64,000 nucleotides of DNA from Lelliottia jeotgali (GTDB lineage Bacteria > Pseudomonadota > Gammaproteobacteria > Enterobacterales > Enterobacteriaceae). Below are positions 24,671 through 33,533 of the stretch, piece after piece (the first letter of the stretch is position 1; every line of letters begins with the position of its first letter). Position numbers and translations under genes: made by a program. The notes under the pieces are model-generated. The model did not search any database and had not been told where the DNA came from. It saw only the letters and a list, made by a program, of their open reading frames with translations. The DNA lies in NCBI GenBank assembly GCA_002271215.1, contig CP018628.1:1860001-1924000 (forward strand), given 5' to 3'.

Positions 24671-25429
24671 ATGGAAAATCTGTTGATCGTTAATGCCGAT
24701 GATTTTGGCCTGTCAAAAGGTCAAAACTACGGTATTGCCGAAGCCTGTCGTCACGGCGTCGTGACATCCACCACTGCGCTGGTCAACGGCGAGGCGGTGG
24801 AACATGCGGCGGCGTTGAGTCGCGATCTGCCGAAGCTCGGCGTGGGGATGCACTTCGTGCTGACGCTTGGCATGCCGCTTTCCCCGATGCCTGGACTGAC
24901 GCGTGACGGGCTGCTGGGGAAATGGATCTGGGAGATGGCAGAGCAGGGCACGCTGCCGCTCGACGAGATTGCGCGTGAACTTGACTGCCAGTTTAACCGT
25001 TTCGTCGACCTCTTTGGCCGTGAACCGACGCATCTCGACAGCCATCATCATGTGCATATGATCCCGGCGATTTTCCCACTGGTGGCAGAGTTTGCAGCAC
25101 GTAAAGGTGTGGCGATGCGCGTCGACCGTCAGGTGCAAGCTTTGCACGCTCTTACTCTGAGTGATGCGCCGACCACTGACGGTTTCAGCAGTGATTTCTA
25201 CGGGGACGAAATCAGCGAAGCGCTGCTGTTGCAGGAGCTGGATGCTTCTGCTGCCCGCGGAGAACGTTCGCTGGAAATCATGGCTCACCCGGCGTTTGTT
25301 GATAATACGGTGCGTAAAAGCGCCTATTGCTGGCCGCGTCTGGCGGAGCTGGACGTGCTAACGTCGCCGTCGCTGAAGTATGCGATTGCGGAACGTGGGT
25401 ATCGATTAGGAACGTTTAGCGATCTGTAA
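24671..25429 (+). CDS. chbG: chitooligosaccharide deacetylase, YdjC family
   Basis: A 252-residue YdjC-family deacetylase. Metal-binding motifs are [10 protein letters not shown] near residue 8 and [10 protein letters not shown] near residue 123. It removes one acetyl group from diacetylchitobiose-6-phosphate, which is needed both for hydrolysis by ChbF and for making the ChbR inducer. It is the last gene of chbBCARFG, 11 bases after chbF, and is followed by composite repeat 2 with a strong terminator. Confidence 0.95.
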   Translation: MENLLIVNADDFGLSKGQNYGIAEACRHGVVTSTTALVNGEAVEHAAALSRDLPKLGVGMHFVLTLGMPLSPMPGLTRDGLLGKWIWEMAEQGTLPLDEIARELDCQFNRFVDLFGREPTHLDSHHHVHMIPAIFPLVAEFAARKGVAMRVDRQVQALHALTLSDAPTTDGFSSDFYGDEISEALLLQELDASAARGERSLEIMAHPAFVDNTVRKSAYCWPRLAELDVLTSPSLKYAIAERGYRLGTFSDL

Positions 25430-25434
25430 GCATT

Positions 25435-25598
25435 GCCGGGTGGCGCTAGTGCTTACCCGGCCTACGGGGTTCGTGCGGTTTGATGCCCTCACCCCAACCC
25501 TCTCCCACGGGAGAGGGAGAAAACATCAAAAACGGCAACCTTCGGGTTGCCGTTTTGCATTGACCTTGTAGGCCGGATAAGTGCAGCGCATCCGGCGG
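25435..25598. repeat. composite repeat, copy 2: REP + GC palindrome + terminator + REP
   Basis: The same four-part element as at 18353-18518: a REP-like palindrome (GCCGGGTGGC to TTACCCGGCC), a CCCTCACCCCAACCCTCTCC block folding onto GGGAGAGGG, the hairpin AAAACGGCAACC/GGTTGCCGTTTT, and a second REP-like unit (GTAGGCCGGATAAGTGCAGC to ATCCGGCG). It lies between the convergent ends of chbG and katE. Confidence 0.85.
25529..25556. terminator. bidirectional terminator between chbG and katE
   Basis: AAAACGGCAACC (25529-25540) and GGTTGCCGTTTT (25545-25556) form a perfect 12-base stem with a TTCG tetraloop. A and T tracts on each side allow it to serve both convergent genes. Confidence 0.92.
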
Positions 25599-25600
25599 TT

Positions 25601-27688
25601 TTACGCCGGAATCTGAGCGATTTTACTGCTGCGCGACCACACCCGGTGTGCCGCCAGCAGCTCGAACAGCTGATCCATAAACGGCCCAGCGACTTTATCA
25701 CCCTCCACAATCCCTTCTTCGCCTTTATCCGCCACTTTAAGCAGCGATTTAAACTGACGCGCATCACCTGCCAGCGCAACAGGCTTCAGGTGCTTATAGG
25801 CTTCCAGCAGGTAATAAGCCGCATCGCCATTGTCGAGCAGACTCTGAATGTCCCCGCCTGGTACAATCACCGCATCGACGGTAAGGGACGGAGACCCGGC
25901 AAAGGTGCCGACAATCGGCAGCGTGGAACCATCGTCCGCTTCCACTTCCCCCATACGCTTATAGAGCAACTGGGCATGCACGCCTTTGGCTTTTAGCGCT
26001 TTCAGGATCGCCAGCACATCTTTTGCGGAAGTTTTGTCGTTGAGCAGTACCGCCACTACGCGCCCTTTGATCGTTCCGCCCGGCACGGCATACAGGCTCA
26101 GTGATGCATCTTTTTTTAGCCCATTAACGTCTTTCGGCGGGGTGGTATTACGTTGCTCGTCGCTAAGCGTGATCCCAAGATTATCCGCCACGCCCTGGGC
26201 CAGTTGAATGTCGATATGCGCCAGCTGATCCACCACGCGTTCTCGAATATAGGTCCGCACCACTTTGCCTAATTCAAAGCTAAAACTGCCGATGATGTGT
26301 TCCTGCTCAATCGGGGTCTGGCTTTGCCAGAACAGGCGAGGGTGGGCGTAATGTTCGCCAAAAGATGGGCTGCGTTCACGAATTTTTGTCCCTTCAACAC
26401 GCTCCTGATAGGACTCAAATCCGCCACCTTTTGGCCCCGGTGGGGTTTCGCGCGGCCAGTTATCGTTGATCGAGTTCGGTTCATAGTTGGCCGGATTGGT
26501 GTCGATATCCTGACGATGCATCCCGTCACGCTGGAAATTATGGTACGGGCAGGTTGGGCGATTGATCGGGATTTCGTGGAAGTTCGGCCCGCCGAGACGG
26601 CTGATCTGCGTATCGGTATACGAGAATAAACGCCCCTGCAGAAGCGGATCGTTGGTGAAGTCCAGCCCCGGAACGATGTGCCCCGGATGGAATGCCACCT
26701 GCTCGTTTTCGGCAAAGAAGTTGTCCGGATTGCGATTGAGCACCATTTTGCCGACCAGTTGTACCGGGACCAGTTCTTCCGGGATCAGTTTGGTCGGGTC
26801 GAGCAGATCGAAATCAAACTTAAACTCCTCTTCCTCAGGAATCAGCTGAAGCCCCAGTTCGTACTCCGGGAAATCGCCCGCTTCGATGGATTGCCACAGC
26901 TCGCGGCGATGAAAATCGGGATCGCGCCCGGTGAGTTTTTGCGCTTCGTCCCAGACCAGAGAGGCCTTCCCGGCTACCGGTTTCCAGTGAAAACGCACGA
27001 ATGTCGCTTTCCCTTCGGCATTAATCAGACGGAAGGTGTGGATGCCGAAACCTTCCATCGTGCGGTAACTGCGTGGGATACCGCGATCGGACATCGCCCA
27101 CATCACGTTATGCAGCGTTTCCGGCTGGAGCGAAACATAGTCCCAGAAGGTGTCATGCGCGCTTTGTCCCTGCGGAATAGCCCAGTGAGGCTCAGGCTTT
27201 ACCGCATGGACAAAGTCAGGAAATTTGTGCGCATCCTGAATAAAGAACACCGGCGTGTTGTTGCCGACGAGATCAAAAATGCCTTCTTCGGTATAGAATT
27301 TGGTGGCGAAACCGCGAATATCACGCACGGTGTCGGCCGAACCCGCGCCGCCCTGAACCGTCGAAAAACGCACAAAGACCGGAGTGATTTTGTTCGGATC
27401 AGAAAGGAAGTCGGCTTTGGTGATATCGCTTAACGCTTTATACGGCTGGAAGTATCCATGCGCGGCAGAGCCACGGGCGTGTACTATGCGTTCCGGTATA
27501 CGTTCGTGGTCAAAATGGGTGATTTTTTCGCGCAGGATGAAATCTTCCAGCAGCGTTGGACCACGGTTCCCCGCGCGCAGGGAGTTCTGGTCATCGGCGA
27601 TGCGCACGCCCTGATTAGTGGTGAGCGGAGAGTCCGTCCCGTTTTTGCGAAATGGCTCTAACTTTTTGATTTTATCGTTCTTCGACAT
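25601..27688 (-). CDS. katE: monofunctional large-subunit catalase HPII
   Basis: A 695-residue clade 2 catalase that destroys hydrogen peroxide. The distal heme histidine is His70 in [14 protein letters not shown], and the proximal tyrosine is in [12 protein letters not shown] near residue 357. The histidine of FHPGH, which in E. coli HPII is covalently joined to that tyrosine, is kept. A C-terminal DJ-1/PfpI-like domain runs from about residue 540. It lacks about 58 residues of the N-terminal arm of the 753-residue E. coli protein: here [15 protein letters not shown] leads directly into [13 protein letters not shown] sigma-S type -10 precedes it. Confidence 0.96.
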   Translation of the reverse strand: MSKNDKIKKLEPFRKNGTDSPLTTNQGVRIADDQNSLRAGNRGPTLLEDFILREKITHFDHERIPERIVHARGSAAHGYFQPYKALSDITKADFLSDPNKITPVFVRFSTVQGGAGSADTVRDIRGFATKFYTEEGIFDLVGNNTPVFFIQDAHKFPDFVHAVKPEPHWAIPQGQSAHDTFWDYVSLQPETLHNVMWAMSDRGIPRSYRTMEGFGIHTFRLINAEGKATFVRFHWKPVAGKASLVWDEAQKLTGRDPDFHRRELWQSIEAGDFPEYELGLQLIPEEEEFKFDFDLLDPTKLIPEELVPVQLVGKMVLNRNPDNFFAENEQVAFHPGHIVPGLDFTNDPLLQGRLFSYTDTQISRLGGPNFHEIPINRPTCPYHNFQRDGMHRQDIDTNPANYEPNSINDNWPRETPPGPKGGGFESYQERVEGTKIRERSPSFGEHYAHPRLFWQSQTPIEQEHIIGSFSFELGKVVRTYIRERVVDQLAHIDIQLAQGVADNLGITLSDEQRNTTPPKDVNGLKKDASLSLYAVPGGTIKGRVVAVLLNDKTSAKDVLAILKALKAKGVHAQLLYKRMGEVEADDGSTLPIVGTFAGSPSLTVDAVIVPGGDIQSLLDNGDAAYYLLEAYKHLKPVALAGDARQFKSLLKVADKGEEGIVEGDKVAGPFMDQLFELLAAHRVWSRSSKIAQIPA

Positions 27689-27744
27689 TGCACGCGTCTC
27701 CTGTTTTCATTGCTGAAATACGGTCGTTGTGGCGAAAGGCCCCA

Positions 27745-27755
27745 TTAACTATAGA
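27745..27755 (-). promoter_or_regulatory. sigma-S type -10 element of katE
   Basis: On the minus strand the sequence reads TCTATAGTTAA, close to the sigma-S extended -10 consensus KCTAYRCTTAA. It is 57 bases upstream of the katE ATG. katE is a classic RpoS-dependent gene in E. coli. Confidence 0.7.
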
Positions 27756-27902
27756 GCAATGCGCTTTACAGACAGGCAAACTGAGAGTTTTCGGGGCGTG
27801 TGCTTGCGGGAATGTCGCACGCAAGGCGCGACGCGAAGGGGCGGAATCGGCTATGATTGGTTTTTCCTGTTTCCAGAATTTGCTTTAGTGAACCAGTCGC
27901 TT

Positions 27903-28142
27903 ATGAAATCATTTCGTCAACAAAACCGTCGTGTCATTAGCTACGTGCCTCGCGTCGAACCTGCGCCGCCCGATCACGCCCTGAAGGTGGACGGCTTTCG
28001 TGATGTCTGGCAGCTACGAGGAAAATACGTGGCGTTTGTCCTGATGGGGGAACATTTCCGCCGCTCGCCGACGTTTACGGTTCCGGAAGCCGCGCAGCGC
28101 TGGGCGGCGCAAATCCGCCAGGAAGACGATATTCAGGAATAA
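27903..28142 (+). CDS. cedA: cell division activator CedA
   Basis: A 79-residue basic protein that matches E. coli CedA (80 residues) along its whole length: RQQNRRVISYVPRVEPAPP, then FRDVWQLRGKYVAFVLMGE and PEAAQRWAAQIRQE. CedA has a double-stranded RNA-binding-like fold, binds DNA and RNA polymerase, and was found as a factor restoring division in over-initiating dnaA mutants. I chose the ATG at 27903 for agreement with the family; longer in-frame extensions reach into the katE promoter. It is divergent from katE. Confidence 0.92.
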   Translation: MKSFRQQNRRVISYVPRVEPAPPDHALKVDGFRDVWQLRGKYVAFVLMGEHFRRSPTFTVPEAAQRWAAQIRQEDDIQE

Positions 28143-28513
28143 TGTTCTATAACAGGTGCAGCGACGGAGTGTTAGCTGAAGAAGTAAAACTCCGGTAAAA
28201 CATGTCTGCGTCTGTCCGACTTTTCTATGTTCTCATTATTATCTTCCGCATTAATACATCATTTCTCCATTACAAAAATTAATAGATGCTTTGAGTGTTC
28301 AGGGACAGCATAACCTAATCATGCCGTTCATCAGTAATACACGTATTTTCGTGTTATTAATTAAGCTCACTGAATAAATAATTAAATGATGTTTTTTTAT
28401 CTTGTGTGATTTTTGATACCGTTTCGCGTTACTTAGCGTGGTTACCTTGCTTTAGATTCAAGACGGTATCGTCGAGGATTAAATTTAAAGCTCTATCATA
28501 TAAGGAATTAGAA
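28143..28513. other. AT-rich non-coding stretch before the RCC1-repeat gene
   Basis: A 371-base region with clearly lower GC than the flanking cedA gene, especially 28230-28510. I see no convincing ORF, tRNA, direct repeat or integrase remnant. It should hold the promoter of the downstream gene, but no pair of -35/-10 boxes stands out. A GTG at 28406 is in frame with that gene but has no ribosome-binding site. Confidence 0.6.
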
Positions 28514-31213
28514 ATGGCTTCATCATTAAAAATAATGGGTGCTCGTAGCCAAAACTCTACGAGTTATTTAGCGGCACGTCATCGTCTGGTGGCGCTTGAT
28601 AGCCTGACATTATTGCCAGTTGTCGCTGAATGGAATTACGAGGGGGAGACTGTTTCAGCCATCAATAGCGCCTTCACGGATATTCATCCAGAAAAAAAAC
28701 TGTATGCCCGTGCCGCAGGCTATATGGGCCGGGTTCCGCTTAATCCTGCCAATATTGACGGGAATCTTTTCGCTGCTGTCGCGCGGAAAAATGACGGTAC
28801 CGTAACCTCATGGGGCCTGGATAGTTGCGGCGGTGTACCTCCCGTCAGTACCCGCAATCATGACGTCATCAGTTTTGCCGGTTTTAACCAGGCACTGTGT
28901 GCCCTGAATACAGAGGGGCAGGTGTTTGACTGGGGCTTCGAGACGGGCGAGGGTGGGCAACTTGCTATTCCCGATGATATCGCCGTGTTGCGCGATATCG
29001 TGAGCATTCGGGGGGCTAAAAACGCAATGGTAGCATTGCGTGCGACAGGTCAAGTTGTTGCCTGGGGAAGTGAAACTCCTGCGGCCATCGTGCCGGCGGA
29101 AATCGCTGCCCTGACAGACATTGTCGATATCGTGTCCAGTGATGACGCTTTTGTCGCACGCCGGGCTACAGGCCATATTGTTGCGTGGGGTTCAGGCGAA
29201 TATGGCGGTAGCCTGTCAGCGGAAATTGCATTGCTCACCGATATCGTTGATGTGCAATCCACCTTTTCCGCCTTTGCCGCACGCCGTGAAAATGGCCAGG
29301 TTGTCGCGTGGGGAAACAGCGTACAAGGCGGCCATGTGTCAGCGATGGTGGCGGAACTAAGCGATATCAAGGATATTACGGGCTCCGTTGACACCTTTGT
29401 TGCGCGTCGCGCGACGGGTCATGTCATCGCCTGGGGAGTTAATGCAGAGTTTTCCGCAGAAATAGCGCTTTTAGACGATGTGGTGGATGTGCAAATGACC
29501 GACGGTGCGGTGATTCTGCTGCGTGCCAATGGCCAGGTTGCTGCATGGGGCAACAGCGCGTCAGGCGCTGCGGTTCCCTCAACCCTAAGTGATGTTATCG
29601 CATTAACTTGCTCGACGAATTCTGTTGCTGCATTAAAAAGTGATGGACGTGTTGTCGGCTGGGGCCAATACTCAACAGAGGGACTGTTATCGCAATTACA
29701 GGATATCTCAGCAGTCTATGCCAATCGCGACAGCTTTTTTGCCATCAATGCAGGCAGTGAGTTAGTCGTCTGGGGCAATAAGGGGAGTGGCGGAAATATG
29801 GCCGACATCCCGAGTGACGTGCAAAATAGTATCAGCTATCACACACCTGCAGGTAAACTGAAACCAATGGGTAGCAGAGGTCGATATAAAAGTCTGATGG
29901 CTCTGGATGCTGAAACATTATGCCCAGTAAAAGTTAAGTGGCGTTATGAAGGAGACGCTAGCACAACAGAGGCAATTTATTTTGTTGAATCTAAAGATTT
30001 CAAAAGGCTACATGTCAGTCGCCTTGATGAAACAGATGCAATTACTTTAAATGCTATTAATGTTTCTATGGCTGTAAACGCCAGTTATGCCGCCATTAGC
30101 AATAACGGTGAGGTTTTCGGTTGGGGTAACGATATTTTCACTAAGTATCCGCCAAAGGGTAGTTGGAATGAAAATATTATTAGCTTACTCAGCGATGGTA
30201 TATCGTACTGCTCATTAGACACTTCCGGAAAAGTCGTAGCATGGGGTACAACATATAAAGGAGGCATTGTCCCGAAAAATATTTCTGACCTTGATGATAT
30301 TGTTCAAATATGTGCAAATGATCAAGGATATTTAGCGCTCAGAAAAAATGGTTCAGTCGTGGCCTGGGGGTGGGAGAATACTGATGGTGATTATGCTACA
30401 GGAATACCTGTCCCTGATGAAATATCTGAACTAACTGATATTGTTGATATTTATTCGGGGTGTGATGCGTTTGCTGTTTTGCGCTCGACGGGGCAGGTCG
30501 TTTCATGGGGTTCGGACAGCTTTGGTGGGATTATGCCGGATGCCATTGCCGAGATGACCAATATTATTGATGTCGAAACGGCTGTTTCTTATGCCGCCCT
30601 GACCAGTGCTGGTAGTGTTGTTGCTTGGGGCGTATGGGCAGGACCAACGTCACGCGTTCCTTCGGCTATTGCGGGGTTAACGGATATTGTTCGGGTGAAA
30701 AATCTAGGAGCCTGCATATTTGCCTTCCGAGTTACAGGTCATATTGTAAGTTGGGGGTATCCAACTTCAGGTGGCGTTCTTCCACCTGAAATTGCCGAGC
30801 GTACTGATATTATTGATGTGGTAAAAACTGACTCAACGATTTACGCTCTATTATCAGATGGAAAGGTCATTAGATGGGGCGATGCGACTTCGCCGGAATT
30901 TCCGATACCTGAAGGTTTAAGTGACGTTGTTTCATTAGTGGCAAATAGAGCTGCTGTAGCAGCTCTAAAAAGTGACGGTTCAGTCATCACCTGGGGCAAC
31001 CCGAGGGACGGTGGTGATAGCAGTTATGTTGCATCTTCTCTTAACCAAGTCCGTGCGATTTACTCCAGCGGCTTTGGATTCATTGCATTAAAAGACGATG
31101 ACACACTCGTTACCTGGGGACTTATTTATCCAAATGATTATGGTCCATCGCCCGCCCCTGCCGAACTTCAAGGTAATATATCTTACCAAGTTTCCAGTAC
31201 TGAACAGCGCTAG
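28514..31213 (+). CDS. large RCC1-like repeat protein with internal duplication
   Basis: An 899-residue protein made of two tandem halves. Each opens with a head segment: MGARSQNSTSYLAARHRLVA at residue 8 and MGSRGRYKSLMALDAETL at residue 452, both leading to a W-x-YEG motif. Each head is followed by nine repeats of about 45-50 residues, ending in a VVAWG-type strand with a glycine pair, as in RCC1 beta-propellers; I count 18 such WG motifs. There is no signal peptide, membrane segment or recognised catalytic domain. The ATG follows AAGGAAT. The 3' half is much more AT-rich than the 5' half. No neighbour suggests a function; RCC1-type propellers usually bind proteins. It is absent from the E. 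coli K-12 locus as I know it. Confidence 0.85.
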   Translation: MASSLKIMGARSQNSTSYLAARHRLVALDSLTLLPVVAEWNYEGETVSAINSAFTDIHPEKKLYARAAGYMGRVPLNPANIDGNLFAAVARKNDGTVTSWGLDSCGGVPPVSTRNHDVISFAGFNQALCALNTEGQVFDWGFETGEGGQLAIPDDIAVLRDIVSIRGAKNAMVALRATGQVVAWGSETPAAIVPAEIAALTDIVDIVSSDDAFVARRATGHIVAWGSGEYGGSLSAEIALLTDIVDVQSTFSAFAARRENGQVVAWGNSVQGGHVSAMVAELSDIKDITGSVDTFVARRATGHVIAWGVNAEFSAEIALLDDVVDVQMTDGAVILLRANGQVAAWGNSASGAAVPSTLSDVIALTCSTNSVAALKSDGRVVGWGQYSTEGLLSQLQDISAVYANRDSFFAINAGSELVVWGNKGSGGNMADIPSDVQNSISYHTPAGKLKPMGSRGRYKSLMALDAETLCPVKVKWRYEGDASTTEAIYFVESKDFKRLHVSRLDETDAITLNAINVSMAVNASYAAISNNGEVFGWGNDIFTKYPPKGSWNENIISLLSDGISYCSLDTSGKVVAWGTTYKGGIVPKNISDLDDIVQICANDQGYLALRKNGSVVAWGWENTDGDYATGIPVPDEISELTDIVDIYSGCDAFAVLRSTGQVVSWGSDSFGGIMPDAIAEMTNIIDVETAVSYAALTSAGSVVAWGVWAGPTSRVPSAIAGLTDIVRVKNLGACIFAFRVTGHIVSWGYPTSGGVLPPEIAERTDIIDVVKTDSTIYALLSDGKVIRWGDATSPEFPIPEGLSDVVSLVANRAAVAALKSDGSVITWGNPRDGGDSSYVASSLNQVRAIYSSGFGFIALKDDDTLVTWGLIYPNDYGPSPAPAELQGNISYQVSSTEQR

Positions 31214-31286
31214 TTTCTTAGTGACGAATGGACACACCTCATTGGTGAGCATCTCATTTCGTCGCATTTGACTTGAGACAAACCAA

Positions 31287-31318
31287 AAAAAAGGCCCTCA
31301 ATTGAGGGCCTTTTATCG
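31287..31318. terminator. bidirectional terminator between the RCC1-repeat gene and tcyP
   Basis: AAAAGGCCCTCAATTGAGGGCCTTTT is a perfect palindrome with an A run before it and T run after it. It lies about 75 bases after the RCC1-repeat gene and 12 bases from the tcyP stop, serving both convergent genes. Confidence 0.92.
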
Positions 31319-31329
31319 TTCGTAGTCGA

Positions 31330-32721
31330 TTAACGATGCGCCAGTTCAGCGTTCTCTTCGCTATCGAGAATTTCTTTGTCAGTCTGCTTCAGCCACTGGC
31401 TGGTGAGCGTACCGGCGGTCATGGAACCATTGACGTTCAACGCAGTACGACCCATGTCGATCAGCGGCTCAACGGAGATCAGTAGGGCAACCAGCGTGAC
31501 CGGCAGGCCCATCGCAGGCAGTACGATCAGTGCCGCGAAGGTTGCGCCACCACCGACACCAGCAACACCGGCGGAGCTGACGGTGACGATACCGACCAGC
31601 GTTGCAATCCACACCGGATCAAGTGGGTTGATACCAACCGTTGGTGCCACCATCACTGCCAGCATCGCCGGATACAGACCGGCACAGCCGTTCTGACCAA
31701 TAGTCGCGCCAAAAGAGGCGGAGAAGCTGGCGATAGATTCCGGCACACCCAGACGACGGGTCTGCGCTTCCACGTTCAGTGGAATAGACGCAGCGCTGGA
31801 GCGGCTGGTGAAGGCGAAAGTCAGCACTGGCCAGACTTTGCGGAAGAATTTCAGCGGGCTCACGCCGTTCACACCCAGCAGGATGCCGTGCACTACAAAC
31901 ATGATGGCCAGACCGAGATATGAGGCAATCACGAAGCTGCCCAGTTTGATGATGTCCTGCAGGTTAGAACCGGCAACGACTTTGGTCATCAGTGCCAAAA
32001 CGCCGTAGGGGGTCAGCTGCATCACCAGACGAACCAGCTTCATCACCCAGCTTTGCAGCGTGTCGATAGCGGTCAGTACGCGCTGGCCTTTTGGTGCATC
32101 GTCTTTCAGCAGTTTCAGCGCAGCCACACCCAGGAAGGCGGCAAAAATCACGACGCTAATAATCGACGTCGGGTTCGCGCCAGTCAGGTCAGCAAACGGG
32201 TTTTTCGGTACGAAGGACAGCAGCAGCTGAGGCACGCTCAGGTCAGCCACTTTACCGGCGTAGTTGGTTTGAATGGCGGCCAGACGCGCGGTTTCCGCGG
32301 TGCCCTGCACCAAACCTTCAGCGGTCAGACCAAACAGATTTGTGACCAGCACACCGACCAGCGCGGAAATCAGCGTGGTGAACAGCAGGGTGCCGATGGT
32401 CAGGAAGCTGATTTTGCCCAGTTGTGACGCGTTATGCAGACGGGCAACGGCGCTCAGAATGGAGGCGAAGACCAACGGCATGACGATCATTTGCAGCAGT
32501 TGCACATAGCCGTTACCGACCACATTAAACCACTGGATAGAATCTTTCAGAACCGGGTTATCGGAGCCGTAAATTGCCTGCAACGCCAGACCAAATACCA
32601 CACCCATTCCCAGACCGACGAGTACCTTCTTCGCCAGGCTCCACTGCTTATGACGCGTCTGCGCCAGCAGCAATAGCAAGACAACGAACACCACGATGTT
32701 CGCAATTAGTGGAAAATTCAT
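31330..32721 (-). CDS. tcyP: L-cystine symporter
   Basis: A 463-residue inner-membrane transporter of the dicarboxylate/amino acid:cation symporter (DAACS) family, the same length as E. coli TcyP (YdjN). It has about eight to ten hydrophobic segments, the serine-rich hairpin region [15 protein letters not shown] and the [16 protein letters not shown] helix typical of the fold. It imports cystine as a sulfur source. The ATG at 32721 has CAGGAGAA upstream and matches the E. coli start. In E. coli it is under CysB control; I did not identify the site here. Confidence 0.96.
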   Translation of the reverse strand: MNFPLIANIVVFVVLLLLLAQTRHKQWSLAKKVLVGLGMGVVFGLALQAIYGSDNPVLKDSIQWFNVVGNGYVQLLQMIVMPLVFASILSAVARLHNASQLGKISFLTIGTLLFTTLISALVGVLVTNLFGLTAEGLVQGTAETARLAAIQTNYAGKVADLSVPQLLLSFVPKNPFADLTGANPTSIISVVIFAAFLGVAALKLLKDDAPKGQRVLTAIDTLQSWVMKLVRLVMQLTPYGVLALMTKVVAGSNLQDIIKLGSFVIASYLGLAIMFVVHGILLGVNGVSPLKFFRKVWPVLTFAFTSRSSAASIPLNVEAQTRRLGVPESIASFSASFGATIGQNGCAGLYPAMLAVMVAPTVGINPLDPVWIATLVGIVTVSSAGVAGVGGGATFAALIVLPAMGLPVTLVALLISVEPLIDMGRTALNVNGSMTAGTLTSQWLKQTDKEILDSEENAELAHR

Positions 32722-32848
32722 CCCCGTTCTCCTGATCTCTATTCCGACCGGTATATTCCGATCCTGTTGGCGCAAGGTTAGCAGAAGTGTGATGTAGCGC
32801 TTATATCCAAATGGAATGGATTATGACAAATGATATTGTTTTGTAGGT

Positions 32849-33439
32849 TTATTGTTCAATCTGGTGATGAATAAAACGATTAAACTGAAATTGCAGCGTA
32901 TTAATCATCTGCGATGACCAGCGAACTGCACCATTTTCGGGCAGCGTTTGCGGCATCCAGACTGAATACGCAAACAGGGCCATGCACAATACACGCTCCA
33001 GTTGATTGCCTTTTTGCGGGGCCAGAATCGGAAAGCGAAAACGCCAGCGGCACGGCCACAGCAGCGGAACGCCCGCGGGTGTGAGCATATCGGCCAGAAT
33101 ATGGCTCAAGTAGCCGAGCACCATACCCTGAATAGCATCAGCCGGGACAATCCAGCTTTCGGGGATCTTTAAATAGAAGAAGGTCAGCAGAATAAACACA
33201 GCCAACAGACTGTGGGTAAAACCACGATGGCCGAACGCCCTGGCGATGGGTTTTGCTATCCATTTCAGACGCTGACCCAGGAAAGACTTCGGATGATCGA
33301 TATCCGGCAGCAAACAGGTCAGAACCGCAGAAGGAACAATATGCCACCAGTCACCCTGCGCCAGAACAGGGGTTAGCTCAGCGTTTTTGGCAAACACTGC
33401 GCAGGCAATAGAAAATAGGAGATGGCCTTCCGCCGTCAT
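32849..33439 (-). CDS. ydjM: SOS-inducible inner-membrane metal-dependent hydrolase family protein
   Basis: A 196-residue membrane protein of the LexA-binding, inner membrane-associated putative hydrolase family (YdjM, DUF457/YfhO-like). It starts MTAEGHLLFSIACAVFA, and histidine/aspartate motifs LLPDIDHPKSFLGQR (near residue 45), FGHRGFTHSLLA and LSHILADMLTPAGVPLL suggest a metal site near the membrane. It agrees closely with E. coli YdjM. A LexA box lies directly upstream. The reaction is unknown. Confidence 0.94.
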   Translation of the reverse strand: MTAEGHLLFSIACAVFAKNAELTPVLAQGDWWHIVPSAVLTCLLPDIDHPKSFLGQRLKWIAKPIARAFGHRGFTHSLLAVFILLTFFYLKIPESWIVPADAIQGMVLGYLSHILADMLTPAGVPLLWPCRWRFRFPILAPQKGNQLERVLCMALFAYSVWMPQTLPENGAVRWSSQMINTLQFQFNRFIHHQIEQ

Positions 33440-33455
33440 GATGAAACCCATGAAA

Positions 33456-33471
33456 CTGTCAATTCATACAG
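33456..33471 (-). promoter_or_regulatory. LexA (SOS) box of ydjM
   Basis: CTGTCAATTCATACAG fits CTGT-N8-ACAG. It is 17 bases upstream of the ydjM start and overlaps a TATACT -10 element on the minus strand, so LexA binding would block the promoter. Confidence 0.87.
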
Positions 33472-33533
33472 TATAGGGTTTTTGTACAGTAGGCGGAAGA
33501 GGTTACGGTGTAACTCTTTGTCACAAACTGGCG

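Noticed and set aside
28406..28513. N-terminal extension of the RCC1-repeat protein from a GTG at 28406
   Set aside because: There is no ribosome-binding site, the added residues are unlike the rest, and the ATG at 28514 has AAGGAAT at good spacing.
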